The position numbers and the translations under genes are program-made. Positions 1-7,622 of a stretch of 64,000 bases of DNA are shown here, in pieces. This DNA is from Mesorhizobium sp. M3A.F.Ca.ET.080.04.2.1. Its GTDB lineage: Bacteria; Pseudomonadota; Alphaproteobacteria; Rhizobiales; Rhizobiaceae. Location of the stretch: assembly GCF_003952525.1 (NCBI RefSeq), contig NZ_CP034451.1:1674001-1738000 (forward strand), read 5' to 3'. The stretch's first letter is position 1; every line of letters begins with the position of its first letter. The notes below the pieces were generated by a model. It saw only the letters and a list, made by a program, of their open reading frames with translations, had not been told where the DNA came from and ran no database searches.

Positions 1-617
1 GGCGTGCCGCGCGCGAAAATGAAGGGAAGCTTGTCGGACAGCGTCAGTTGCGCGCGGTTGACCGCATAATGGCGAAAGCGGTTGTCGATATCCTGCGGCT
101 CGATGCACGGGCCGAGCATATGCAGCACGTCGAAATGCTGCAGCAGCTTCATGAACTCTTCGAACGCGGCGAGCGTGCCCGGCCGCCGGCCGCGCTCAAG
201 GTCGGTGACATTTGGCGCGCCGGAGCCGGCGAGGAAGGTCATCGAGCCGAGTTCGAGCGCGAGATCGCGGCAGCGGTCGCCGCCATACGTCTGGATGGAG
301 CGGGGCGCCGAGGCGAGCGCCGCCGCGACCATGTCGCGGCCGATTCTCACCATCTGGCTGTCCTCGTCGACCAAGGCGCCCGCCTTGGCAAGAATGCTGC
401 GCGCCTCGGGCAGCAGCACCTTGATCCCAAGTTCCTCGAGCACGCGCAGCGCCGTGTCGTGGATCGCCGCAACCTGATCTTCGGAAAAGACGGGCTGCGG
501 CAGGAAGGGGTTCTTCAGCGAACGGTAGTTCGGACGGCGGCTCGACTCGCTGCCCGCTTCGCTCGTGCGTCCGCGCCGTCGTTCGCGCCGGACATCCCGC
601 ACCGCTTCGTCCATCAT
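1..617 (-). CDS. MttB (trimethylamine methyltransferase) family protein, N-terminal part
   Basis: This gene runs off the left edge of the window, so only about the first 205 residues are present. The start is the first of two adjacent ATGs at 617, behind a strong GAGGAGG ribosome site. After a basic, arginine-rich leader comes RPNYRSLKNPF and then a helix ending in LRVLEELGIKVL, the usual N-terminal signature of MttB-family proteins. Family members move a methyl group from a methylated amine or betaine to a corrinoid protein. Most rhizobial members lack pyrrolysine and probably act on betaines. The catalytic barrel end lies outside the window, so the substrate and the presence of pyrrolysine cannot be judged. 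The gene is transcribed away from the neighbouring penicillin-binding protein gene. Confidence 0.8.
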   Translation of the reverse strand, partial: MMDEAVRDVRRERRRGRTSEAGSESSRRPNYRSLKNPFLPQPVFSEDQVAAIHDTALRVLEELGIKVLLPEARSILAKAGALVDEDSQMVRIGRDMVAAALASAPRSIQTYGGDRCRDLALELGSMTFLAGSGAPNVTDLERGRRPGTLAAFEEFMKLLQHFDVLHMLGPCIEPQDIDNRFRHYAVNRAQLTLSDKLPFIFARGT

Positions 618-980
618 GTCGGGCCTCCTCATGCCACGCCGGCCGTTCCAGGCCGACAATGTGCACGGAAAGCCGGCTCCCCTCCCCGGCGAAATCGCCC
701 TCCGCCAACGCTTGGGCGACGCCCTTGCGATCTGCTGAGACCAGAGCAGCCTTCATCGGCTCGTTGGGGTACGGGTCAGCCATCCTGCCGCTCGCCTGCG
801 CTGCTTCACCCGACAGAGCCGGCCGCCGGCACGCCCAATCAACCTTAGCGATCAACAAAGTTTGTGTGTGGCTTCGCTGCCCTTGTGAGCGGTGCTAAAA
901 TGGTCGAATAGTCTGGCAGGGTGTACGCTGACACTGCCCACATGCGGTTCGGTGGAAAGGCGCTGGGGCGGAATTCTGGA
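618..980. other. Divergent intergenic region of 363 bases
   Basis: This stretch separates the leftward methyltransferase gene from the rightward penicillin-binding protein gene. I found no convincing promoter pair. A minus-strand reading frame from an ATG at 783 into the methyltransferase start has G/C-rich third positions and a GGCAGG just before its ATG. Its product (beginning MADPYPNEPMKAALVSAD) resembles nothing I recognise, so I leave it uncalled. Confidence 0.5.
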
Positions 981-3140
981 ATGACAAGTCCTTTGAGACC
1001 ACGCAAGAGAAGAGGCCGGATCGCTTCCGCCTTGCTTGCCGTCGACGCGTGGCTGGATTCCTCGCTCTACGAGATCGGGTTCAAGTCGGGCCAATTCTGG
1101 GAAGCGGCGACCATCTTTTCCCGCCGCTTCCGCTTGCATGGCTGGCGGCGCGCCATCATCGAGGTGCTGAGCGAAGGCTTCACCATGGGCGCCGGCGGCT
1201 TCGTGGTGCTCCTGGCGCTGGCCATGCCGGCCTTCGAGATCACCGCCGGCGACTGGCGCAACCAGGGCGATTTCGCCGTCACCTTCCTCGACCGCTACGG
1301 CAACGAGATCGGCCAGCGCGGCATCATCCAGCGCGATTCGGTACCGGTCGACGAAATGCCGGACCACGTCATCAAGGCGGTGCTGGCGACCGAGGACCGG
1401 CGCTTCTTCGACCATTACGGCATCGACGTTCTCGGCCTGTCGCGCGCCATCTTCGAGAATGTGCGCGCCAATTCGGTCGTGCAGGGCGGCTCCAGCATCA
1501 CCCAGCAGCTCGCCAAGAACCTGTTCCTGTCCAACGAGCGCACCCTGGAGCGCAAGATCAAGGAGGCCTTCCTGTCGCTGTGGCTGGAGGCGAACCTTTC
1601 CAAGAAGGAGATCCTGCAGCTCTATCTCGACCGCGCCTATATGGGCGGCGGCACGTTCGGCATCGAGGCGGCGGCGGACTTCTATTTCGGCAAGAGCGTC
1701 AAGGACCTGAACCTCGCGGAAGCGGCGATGCTGGCCGGCCTGTTCAAGGCGCCGACCAAATACGCCCCGCACATCAACCTGCCGGCGGCGAGGGCCCGCG
1801 CCAATGTCGTGCTGTCCAACCTGGTCGACGCCGGCTTCATGACCGAAGGCCAGGTGCTGCAGGCACGGCTGCATCCGGCCGACATCGTCGACCGCGGCGA
1901 GCAGAAGAGCCCGGACTATTTCCTCGACTGGGCGTTCGACGAGGTCAAGAAGATCGCCAAAACCGGCCAGCACTCGCTGGTCGCCCACACGACCTTCGAC
2001 GCCAACATCCAGAAGGCGGCGGAAGAATCGGTCGAGTTCCACCTCAGGCAATTCGGCAAAGAATACAACGTCACCGAAGGCGCTGTGGTGGTCATCGAGA
2101 CCAACGGCGCCGTGCGCGCGATCGTCGGCGGCCGCGACTATGGCGCCAGCCAGTTCAACCGCGCCACCAAGGCGCTGCGCCAGACCGGCTCGTCGTTCAA
2201 GCCCTATGTCTATGCCACGGCGATGGAGCACGGCTTCACGCCCGACTCGGTGGTGTCGGGCGGCGCCGTCAGCTGGGGCAGCTGGTCACCGCACAACTAC
2301 AGCGGCGGATCGGCCGGCAATGTCACGCTGCTGACGGCGATCGCCAAATCGATCAACACGGTGCCGGTGCGGCTCGCCAAGGACCATCTCGGCATCGGCC
2401 CGATCAAGGCGATGGCCGAATCGATGGGCGTGGAATCACCGCTGGAATCGCACAAGACCATGGTGCTCGGCACGTCGCTGATGACGGTGATGGACCAGGC
2501 GACGGGCTACAGCGTCTTTGCCCAGAACGGTTTCGTCGGCTCCAGGCACGGCATCACCCAACTCGTCACCCGGACCGGTGACGTGGTCTATGACTGGACC
2601 AAGGACGCGCCGCCGCCGCACCGCGTGCTTTCGGAACAGGCGCTGAAATACATGAACACCATGCTGGCGGCGGTGCCGGTGATCGGCACGGCCAGGCGCG
2701 CCCAGCTTCCCAACATCGTCGTCGCCGGCAAGACCGGCACGACGCAATCCTACCGCGACGCCTGGTTCGTCGGCTTCACCGGCAATTACACGGCCGCCGT
2801 CTGGCTCGGCAATGACGACTTCACCCCGACCAACAAGATGACCGGCGGTTCGCTGCCGGCGATGGTCTGGCAGCGCCTGATGGCCTATGCGCATCAGAAC
2901 ATCGACCTGAAGCCGATCCCTGGTCTCGATCATCCCTTCGTCGACCCGGAGGTCGCGGCCAAGGCCGAGGAGGCGGCGAAGAAGGAGGAGGCAGACGACG
3001 CCACGGCGCAGGCCCAGGCCGAGCGTCCGCCGGTGCTCTCCAGCCGCACCACGCAGACGCTGCGGGACATGACCAGGGTGTTCCAGTCAGCCCCGGTCCT
3101 CGAGGCGCCCACCCCACCGGAGACGCTGTCGGCGCTTTAA
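981..3140 (+). CDS. Class A penicillin-binding protein (PBP1A family)
   Basis: This 719-residue bifunctional peptidoglycan synthase polymerises glycan strands and cross-links peptides in the periplasm. A basic cytoplasmic tail is followed by one membrane anchor near residues 65-90 (FVVLLALAMPAF). The GT51 transglycosylase domain carries EDRRFFDHYGID with the catalytic Glu, and QGGSSITQQLAKNLF. The transpeptidase domain has the SxxK serine in TGSSFKP, the SxN motif in KSINT and the KTG box in KTGTTQ, so both activities look intact. The C-terminus is an acidic, alanine-rich tail. I chose the ATG at 981 (MTSPLRPRKRRGR) over an in-frame GTG at 921 because the basic tail begins there. Neither start has a strong ribosome site. 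The stop codon lies inside a repeated intergenic element. Confidence 0.9.
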   Translation: MTSPLRPRKRRGRIASALLAVDAWLDSSLYEIGFKSGQFWEAATIFSRRFRLHGWRRAIIEVLSEGFTMGAGGFVVLLALAMPAFEITAGDWRNQGDFAVTFLDRYGNEIGQRGIIQRDSVPVDEMPDHVIKAVLATEDRRFFDHYGIDVLGLSRAIFENVRANSVVQGGSSITQQLAKNLFLSNERTLERKIKEAFLSLWLEANLSKKEILQLYLDRAYMGGGTFGIEAAADFYFGKSVKDLNLAEAAMLAGLFKAPTKYAPHINLPAARARANVVLSNLVDAGFMTEGQVLQARLHPADIVDRGEQKSPDYFLDWAFDEVKKIAKTGQHSLVAHTTFDANIQKAAEESVEFHLRQFGKEYNVTEGAVVVIETNGAVRAIVGGRDYGASQFNRATKALRQTGSSFKPYVYATAMEHGFTPDSVVSGGAVSWGSWSPHNYSGGSAGNVTLLTAIAKSINTVPVRLAKDHLGIGPIKAMAESMGVESPLESHKTMVLGTSLMTVMDQATGYSVFAQNGFVGSRHGITQLVTRTGDVVYDWTKDAPPPHRVLSEQALKYMNTMLAAVPVIGTARRAQLPNIVVAGKTGTTQSYRDAWFVGFTGNYTAAVWLGNDDFTPTNKMTGGSLPAMVWQRLMAYAHQNIDLKPIPGLDHPFVDPEVAAKAEEAAKKEEADDATAQAQAERPPVLSSRTTQTLRDMTRVFQSAPVLEAPTPPETLSAL

Positions 3141-3204
3141 GTTTTTGTTTCGATGCATGCCGTTGTCTCAGAACCGCCGCACACTTCTGAGCGACATGCA
3201 TTAG
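3130..3204 (+). repeat. Palindromic intergenic repeat, copy 1
   Basis: This element begins with GCGCTTTAAG, which contains the preceding gene's stop codon. It continues through GATGCATG, TCTCAGAA and TTCTGAGCGACATGCAT. The outer ATGCATG/CATGCAT and inner TCAGAA/TTCTGA arms can pair into a hairpin. A second copy at 10911-10984 matches over 61 bases with about six differences, all C/T transitions in the 5' half. Similar elements are familiar from rhizobial intergenic regions. Confidence 0.75.
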
Positions 3205-3284
3205 AGAGTCCCACCGAAGCAGCCGGCTTGCCATGAGGGCCTGCCCCGCGATATCCCGAGCCACCTCCTCTTTGTCCGGCCTTC

Positions 3285-3869
3285 ATGCTCAAGAACGCAT
3301 TCCTCACACTGCTTTCGCTTGCTCTGGCCATCGGCCTCGGCGGCGGCAGCGTCTGGTATGCGCTCAATGCGCAGGACGGCGTCGGTGCGATCCGCATCGG
3401 TCAATGGACCGCCTTTCCCGATATCGGCACGCAAGGGGCCGATCCCTATTCGAAGGCGCGCGTGGCGCGCGAGGGCGTCCTGGCGCTCGGCCGCGCCGAG
3501 GGCTTGTCCTTCGTCGCCGAGCGCGACGAGGCCGGCGAGCCGCTGAAGCGGCAATGCGCCTATACGATCGAAGGCGGATACCCGACGGCCCGCTTCTGGA
3601 CGCTCTATGCCGCCGACCAGTCTCTCGGTGTCATCGACACCGGCAAGCCGAGGCCCGCCGCGCTGCAGTCCTACGATGTCCTGCGCAAGCCCGACAATAT
3701 GGTCTCCATCTCGGTCGGCAACCGCCCGGCTCCAGGCAACTGGCTGCTGACCACCGGTTTCGGCAAGATGTATTTCGTGCTCACCTTCTACGACACACCG
3801 ATCGCCAGCAGCACGGGCCTTTCCGACGTGACGCTGCCCCGCATCCTTAAGGCGGGCTGCAATGCGTAG
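3285..3869 (+). CDS. DUF1214 domain-containing exported protein
   Basis: This 194-residue protein starts with a hydrophobic segment (FLTLLSLALAIGLGGGSVWY) that should act as a signal peptide or membrane anchor. The rest matches the DUF1214 pattern: GADPYSKARVAREGVLALGRAEG near residues 49-71, GGYPTARFWTLYAAD in the middle, and NRPAPGNWLLTTGFGKMYFVLTFYDTP near the end. Its stop overlaps the start of the next gene (DUF1254) by 8 bases, so the two are co-translated. DUF1214 and DUF1254 usually occur together or fused, and no reaction is established for the family. The ATG at 3285 has no clear ribosome site. Confidence 0.8.
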   Translation: MLKNAFLTLLSLALAIGLGGGSVWYALNAQDGVGAIRIGQWTAFPDIGTQGADPYSKARVAREGVLALGRAEGLSFVAERDEAGEPLKRQCAYTIEGGYPTARFWTLYAADQSLGVIDTGKPRPAALQSYDVLRKPDNMVSISVGNRPAPGNWLLTTGFGKMYFVLTFYDTPIASSTGLSDVTLPRILKAGCNA

Positions 3870-4410
3870 GCTGCTCCACGCCCTGATCATCGGCCTCGTC
3901 GGCGCCGGCATCGTGCACATCATCGTGCTTTTACTGGTGCCGGAATTTTCCGAGCGCGACGCCTGGTCGCGACTGGCGATGGCGTCCGATCTTTACAAGA
4001 TGACGCGTCTCGATGCGGAGGCCGGCGGCGCGCCGGTGGTGAAATCGGTGGATCCGCTGTTCTATGCCGCGGCCTGCCGTTTCGATCTCGCCGACGGGCT
4101 GGTGCGGATCAAGGCGCCGGGAGACGTGCCGTTCTGGTCGGCCTCGGTCTATGACCGCAGCGGCCACAACATCTATTCCTTCAACGATCACAATGCCAAC
4201 AGCGGCAAGCTCGATGCGGTGGTGCTGACGCCGGCGCAGATGATCGATGTGCGACGCGATCTTCCGGAGGAGTTGCAGGGCGCGATCTTCGTCGAGGCGC
4301 CGATCGAGGAAGGCATATTCGTCGTCCGCGCCTTCGTGCCGGACGAGAGCTGGAAACCGATCGTGTCACGGTTTCTCGAGCAGAGCGCCTGCGAGCTGCC
4401 GGACTACTAG
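3862..4410 (+). CDS. DUF1254 domain-containing exported protein
   Basis: This 182-residue partner of the preceding DUF1214 protein starts inside that gene. The N-terminus LLHALIIGLVGAGIVHIIVLLLV is a strong membrane or export segment. The body contains DLYKMTRLDAEAGG, VDPLFYAAACRFDLADGLVRI and VPFWSASVYDRSGHNIYSFNDH, the conserved stretch of the DUF1254 family. The two proteins probably form an envelope-located pair. The function is unknown, and I see nothing in the neighbourhood that fixes it. Confidence 0.8.
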   Translation: MRRLLHALIIGLVGAGIVHIIVLLLVPEFSERDAWSRLAMASDLYKMTRLDAEAGGAPVVKSVDPLFYAAACRFDLADGLVRIKAPGDVPFWSASVYDRSGHNIYSFNDHNANSGKLDAVVLTPAQMIDVRRDLPEELQGAIFVEAPIEEGIFVVRAFVPDESWKPIVSRFLEQSACELPDY

Positions 4411-4419
4411 ATTGTACCC

Positions 4420-4614
4420 TCAGTGATGCGGGACAGGAGGCCGCGGCGAACCTGGCTTGCCCGGATCAACGCCGCTTGGCCGCGCCTGGCCGCCCTGCGG
4501 CTGCTGCTCGTAGCGTACGCCGGGGAAAATGATGACCGCCGCCGCCGTAGCGGTGTCGTGACTTGCTCGATTTATGCGTGCCGTTCTCGGCACAAATGAC
4601 AGGACCATGCCCAT
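4420..4614 (-). CDS. Small conserved protein with IIFPGVRYE motif
   Basis: This small protein of 64 residues begins MGMVLSFVPRTA and carries AAVIIFPGVRYEQQ near residue 27-40, then a proline- and glycine-rich tail. Short rhizobial hypothetical proteins with an 'II(F/Y)xGVRYE' core are familiar to me, which is why I accept it. The start at 4614 follows GAGAGGA by about 11 bases. It points away from the DUF2336 gene and converges on the DUF1254 gene, with stops only about 10 bases apart. There is no membrane segment, and the function is unknown. Confidence 0.6.
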   Translation of the reverse strand: MGMVLSFVPRTARINRASHDTATAAAVIIFPGVRYEQQPQGGQARPSGVDPGKPGSPRPPVPHH

Positions 4615-4687
4615 GGTTCGCGCATTCCTCTCGGTTTGACCGGAGCACAACGCAACGCCTCCAAACTCGATTAAGGCGGCCAGAGGG

Positions 4688-4702
4688 TTAACGGAGCGCT
4701 AA
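4688..4702 (+). promoter_or_regulatory. Possible CtrA-type box
   Basis: TTAA, 7 bases, CTAA matches the CtrA consensus TTAA-N7-TTAA with one mismatch and lies 16 bases before the DUF2336 start. A single short box is weak evidence on its own. Confidence 0.25.
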
Positions 4703-4717
4703 CGGATCGTCGCTAAT

Positions 4718-5794
4718 TTGATGTTTGTTTCTGGCAAACGCGAAATCGGCCCGACCGATCCAGCGAGACCAGGGTTGTGTCGAGTATCGGGCGTATCCTC
4801 CGTGTCTTCTTCGGATTTCAGGCACATCGCTATCCGGACCGAAGCGGGAAAAGCCGAAAGGCTGTTCCGCGCCGCAGTGTCGGCCTTCTGCTCGCTGACG
4901 CGGCCGTCGCGCCGCGAGATCGCCCAACTCGAGGATCTGACGCTGCCGCTGTTCGACGACGTCTCGGTCGAATCGCGGCGCTATGTCGCCGCGGCGCTGT
5001 CGGAGTGTGAATATGCCCCGACGGCCCTGGTGCGACGGCTCGCCGAGGAGCCGGTCGAGACGGCGGCTCCCCTGCTCATCCGCTCGAAGGCACTGAGCGA
5101 TATCGACCTCATCGCGCTGATCGGCCGCCATGGCCTGCCGCATGCCCGCGCGATCGCGCGGCGCAAAGGGCTCAACCAAACGATTGCCGACCTGATCCGC
5201 GCCCTGGAGAAGCCGACGCTCGTTAAGACGCGCCAACCGGAGACGGTCACGAAACTACCGACTTCCGGCACCTCCGCCGCCGACCATCACCCGCCTGCCG
5301 GAGAAGCTGGGGAGAATGCTCGGCGCCGGCTGCGCTCGATGATGCGGCCGGCGGGCGACGTCACCGTCAACACGTTCCTTGGTCAGCCGGCCTATGCGAA
5401 GCTGCGCGAGACGGCGCTGACCGGCAATGCCGCCTTCTTCCAGACAGCTCTTGCCGATGCGCTGGAGGTCGACTTTGCCACCGCCCGCTCGGTGACCGAG
5501 CAATCGACCTATGCAGGCCTGCTTGCGGCGCTCAGGGCACTCGACCTCAGTGAGGACACCGCTTTCCTGATCGCGGTCGCGGTCTATCCCGGCGAGTTCC
5601 CGCACCCGCAGGCGATTCGACTTTTCCTCGATCGCTACCGGCTGCTGCATCGCGAAGCGGCGCTCGACACGGTGCGGGCCTGGAAGGCCGAGACCCTGTC
5701 GCGAGCGATCCGCGGCAAGGCCGGCAACCCAGCGACCGCCGAGCGCCAGGCAACGACCAACGCGGCTTCGGCCGCTGGCCTCAAGGCGTCCTGA
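4718..5794 (+). CDS. DUF2336 domain-containing protein
   Basis: This is a soluble protein of 358 residues. The stretch from about residue 40 (GKAERLFRAAVSAFCSLTRPSRREIAQLEDLTLPLFDDV...) through RYVAAALSECEYAPTALVRRLAEEPVETAAPLLIRSKALSDIDLIALI is the alpha-helical, HEAT-like DUF2336 pattern of alphaproteobacteria. A linker rich in Pro and Thr (residues 165-195) leads to a second helical half. The start is uncertain. The ATG at 4718 has no good ribosome site, and an in-frame GTG at 4802 (VSSSDFRHIA) would give the length I expect for relatives. The role is unknown. A possible CtrA box lies upstream. Confidence 0.75.
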   Translation: MMFVSGKREIGPTDPARPGLCRVSGVSSVSSSDFRHIAIRTEAGKAERLFRAAVSAFCSLTRPSRREIAQLEDLTLPLFDDVSVESRRYVAAALSECEYAPTALVRRLAEEPVETAAPLLIRSKALSDIDLIALIGRHGLPHARAIARRKGLNQTIADLIRALEKPTLVKTRQPETVTKLPTSGTSAADHHPPAGEAGENARRRLRSMMRPAGDVTVNTFLGQPAYAKLRETALTGNAAFFQTALADALEVDFATARSVTEQSTYAGLLAALRALDLSEDTAFLIAVAVYPGEFPHPQAIRLFLDRYRLLHREAALDTVRAWKAETLSRAIRGKAGNPATAERQATTNAASAAGLKAS

Positions 5795-5801
5795 AGCTCA
5801 C

Positions 5802-6149
5802 CTATTCTGTTCTTAAGGAAAGAAGCTCCTCGACCGGGACCGCACCCGCCTCGATCTCGACCACCCAGATGTCCGGGTCGAACCGCTTTTCCTTTTCCAG
5901 CCGCGCATCGAATGCCGAGGCATCATCGCTGCAATCGAGCAACGTGAAGAAGCGCTCGTCGGGCTTTGCTGAATCGTAACTGGTCTGCGGCGCCGGTCCG
6001 TAAAGGGCGACCTCGCCCAACCGGCCGCGCGCCAAAACGAAGACAGCGCCTGCCTCAGTCGCGCCACGTTTGACCACGGCGGCAAAGCCGCCTGCCGTGA
6101 AGGCACGGCGCAGCAGGGCCGACACCCACAGATCGGTGGTCACGCGCAT
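5802..6149 (-). CDS. DUF1491 family protein
   Basis: This 115-residue protein begins MRVTTDLWVSALLRRAF, followed by AAVVKRGATEAGAVFVLARGRLGEVALYGPAPQ and FDPDIWVVEIE. These three blocks define the DUF1491 family, which is confined largely to alphaproteobacteria. There is no signal peptide or membrane span. It is convergent with the DUF2336 gene, whose stop is 8 bases away, so the two may share a termination zone. No biochemical role is established. Confidence 0.85.
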   Translation of the reverse strand: MRVTTDLWVSALLRRAFTAGGFAAVVKRGATEAGAVFVLARGRLGEVALYGPAPQTSYDSAKPDERFFTLLDCSDDASAFDARLEKEKRFDPDIWVVEIEAGAVPVEELLSLRTE

Positions 6150-6234
6150 GGAAAGGTTCCGAATGACATGCGGACTGTTTAGCGAAATGCTTACAAACCT
6201 GCGAGCGCCTATGCACCAGCCAGAAAGGGTTTCC

Positions 6235-6272
6235 TAACAAATCTTGTTAAAAGTTATGAAAGGCACTATAAA
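6235..6272 (+). promoter_or_regulatory. parDE promoter with overlapping palindromic operator
   Basis: A perfect inverted repeat TAACAA-ATC-TTGTTA spans 6235-6249. Its right arm TTGTTA can serve as the -35, followed by a 17-base spacer and TATAAA at 6267-6272. Binding of ParD to the palindrome would cover the -35. The predicted transcription start falls at about 6279, the parD ATG itself. Confidence 0.5.
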
Positions 6273-6278
6273 GGAACG

Positions 6279-6554
6279 ATGAAAAGCCAAGCTATGCGCA
6301 CTCTCACCATTTCGTTAACGCCAAAGCAGGCCGCCCGTTTGCAGGACGCAGTGGACGGGGGCGGATATGCTTCGAACAGTGAAATCGTCAGGGAAGCACT
6401 GAGGCTGTGGGAGTACCGCGAGGAGCTTCGTGCCCTCGAACTGGCGCAGCTAAGGCAGGCATATGACGAAGGTATTGCTAGCGGCGAAGGTCAGGAAATT
6501 GATCGCGCCGCCTTTCTGCGTGCTCTGAAGGCTGAGCACGCCGAACGTGGCTAG
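6279..6554 (+). CDS. parD: ParD-family antitoxin
   Basis: This 91-residue antitoxin neutralises the ParE toxin encoded immediately downstream and normally represses its own promoter. The N-terminal RTLTISLTPKQAARLQDAVDGGGYASNSEIVREALRLWEYRE is the ribbon-helix-helix DNA-binding domain of the ParD/CopG group. The C-terminal half (ELRALELAQLRQAYDEGIASGEGQEIDRAAFLRAL) is the toxin-wrapping helix region. AAGGA stands 3 bases before the ATG at 6279. An alternative ATG at 6294 (MRTLTISL) has no ribosome site. It overlaps parE by 8 bases, as expected for coupled translation. A palindrome and promoter precede it. Confidence 0.88.
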   Translation: MKSQAMRTLTISLTPKQAARLQDAVDGGGYASNSEIVREALRLWEYREELRALELAQLRQAYDEGIASGEGQEIDRAAFLRALKAEHAERG

Positions 6555-6888
6555 CTATCGACTTACCCCTCGCGCGCAACAGGATCTCCGCGAGATTTGG
6601 CGCCATATCGCGGTCGACAACGAAGGTGCGGCTAACCGCCTCTTGGGACAGATTTTCGACAAGTTGGAGCTCGCCTCGAGCCATCCCAATATGGGCGTCG
6701 CTCGGCCAGAGCTGAGTGCTTCCGCTCGTATTCTCGTGGAGGGCCGGTATATCATCATTTACGAGCCAATGAGCTATGGCGTCCTAGCCGTAGCAATCGT
6801 TCACGGGATGCGGGACCCTGAGCATTGGCTTAAAGGAACCGCCACCAGCCGTCAGTTCGTCAGACCGATCTCGCGCATCTTGACGTAG
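6547..6888 (+). CDS. parE: ParE/RelE-family toxin
   Basis: This 113-residue protein shows the ParE pattern: YRLTPRAQQDLREIWRHIAVDNEGAANRLLGQIFDKLELASSHPNMGVARPEL, then RILVEGRYIIIYEPMSYGVLAVAIVHGMRDPEHWL. ParE toxins of this group poison DNA gyrase, whereas RelE relatives cut mRNA. The 'IIIYEP' strand followed by 'HGMRDPEHWL' is more ParE-like. The last 37 bases overlap the end of the convergent peptidoglycan-binding gene, so the two messages are antisense at their 3' ends. The tail from about residue 98 may be an extension produced by that overlap. Confidence 0.87.
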   Translation: MASYRLTPRAQQDLREIWRHIAVDNEGAANRLLGQIFDKLELASSHPNMGVARPELSASARILVEGRYIIIYEPMSYGVLAVAIVHGMRDPEHWLKGTATSRQFVRPISRILT

Positions 6889-7622
6889 ACGGCCTCGTCG
6901 GGCTCGCCGGTCTCGGGCAGGCCGAAGAGCGCCTGGAATTCCTTGATAGCGGATTTGGTGCGGGCGCCGACGACGCCGTCGAGCTGCATGTCGTTGTTGC
7001 CGAATGCCTTGAGGCCGGCCTGGATCTTGACGATGCGGGCATCCGGGGCTGCGCCATTGGCGGGTGCGGAGACCGGGATCGGAGCAGGAACCGCGGCCGG
7101 CTCGGATGCGGCGCTGGCCGGCCGCGGCACCGGGTGCGGAATGGCAGACGTCGTCTGCCGTGCGCCGATCTGATCAAGCAGCGCATCATCAATGGCGCCG
7201 GATGACGGCAGCCCGACCTTGAGCTGATAGGCTTGAATGGCCTTGCGGGTGGCCGGTCCCGAAAGGCCGTCAACCGCACCGTCGTAGAAGTTCAGATCCT
7301 TCAATATGCTCTGCACTTGCTGGACAACCGGATCCGGCTTGACCGGCGCCTGTCGTACGATGTTGATCGTGGTCTCGGGCTCGTTGGAGACGGTATCCGG
7401 AAAGTTCTCAATGCTGCGGGTGGCGAAGAAAGCGCCGGTGTGCGGATAAGGCTGATACCAGAGCGCATTGGCGGAAACATAGAAGAGCGTCACCAGGAAG
7501 GCGGTCGATCCGCCGACCAGAACGGGATTGCGCGAGATCATCTGGCCGACCGCGACGGCGCCCTCGCCCAGTACGCCGCGCTCGGGTTCGACCACCTTAG
7601 GCCGTCTTGCGGAGCGAGCCAT
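6852..7622 (-). CDS. Peptidoglycan-binding domain membrane protein
   Basis: This 256-residue protein has one membrane anchor near residues 30-50 (PVLVGGSTAFLVTLFYVSANALW) and a periplasmic region with two PG_binding_1 repeats. The first holds VQQVQSILKDLNFYDGAVDGLSGPATRKAIQAYQ and the second IVKIQAGLKAFGNNDMQLDGVVGARTKSAIKEFQ, separated by a Pro/Ala linker. The start at 7622 (MARSARRPK) sits behind GGGGAGAG. An earlier ATG at 7634 is possible. Its first codons overlap the 3' end of the upstream histidine kinase gene by 26 bases, implying coupled expression and perhaps a shared role in sensing or binding the cell wall. Confidence 0.85.
   Translation of the reverse strand: MARSARRPKVVEPERGVLGEGAVAVGQMISRNPVLVGGSTAFLVTLFYVSANALWYQPYPHTGAFFATRSIENFPDTVSNEPETTINIVRQAPVKPDPVVQQVQSILKDLNFYDGAVDGLSGPATRKAIQAYQLKVGLPSSGAIDDALLDQIGARQTTSAIPHPVPRPASAASEPAAVPAPIPVSAPANGAAPDARIVKIQAGLKAFGNNDMQLDGVVGARTKSAIKEFQALFGLPETGEPDEAVYVKMREIGLTN

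Noticed and set aside
852..2231. Long minus-strand open frame opposite the penicillin-binding protein gene
   Set aside because: It is the antisense shadow of a well-defined G/C-rich gene; its product is Arg/Ala-rich with no family features. The same applies to long opposite-strand frames at 12266-14374, 17558-19096, 46842-50255, 56472-58088, 58675-60474 and 62524-63930.
6840..6866. GGAAC ... GTT, resembling an EcfG general-stress promoter
   Set aside because: The spacer is 15 bases, it lies inside the end of parE and no gene follows on that strand.
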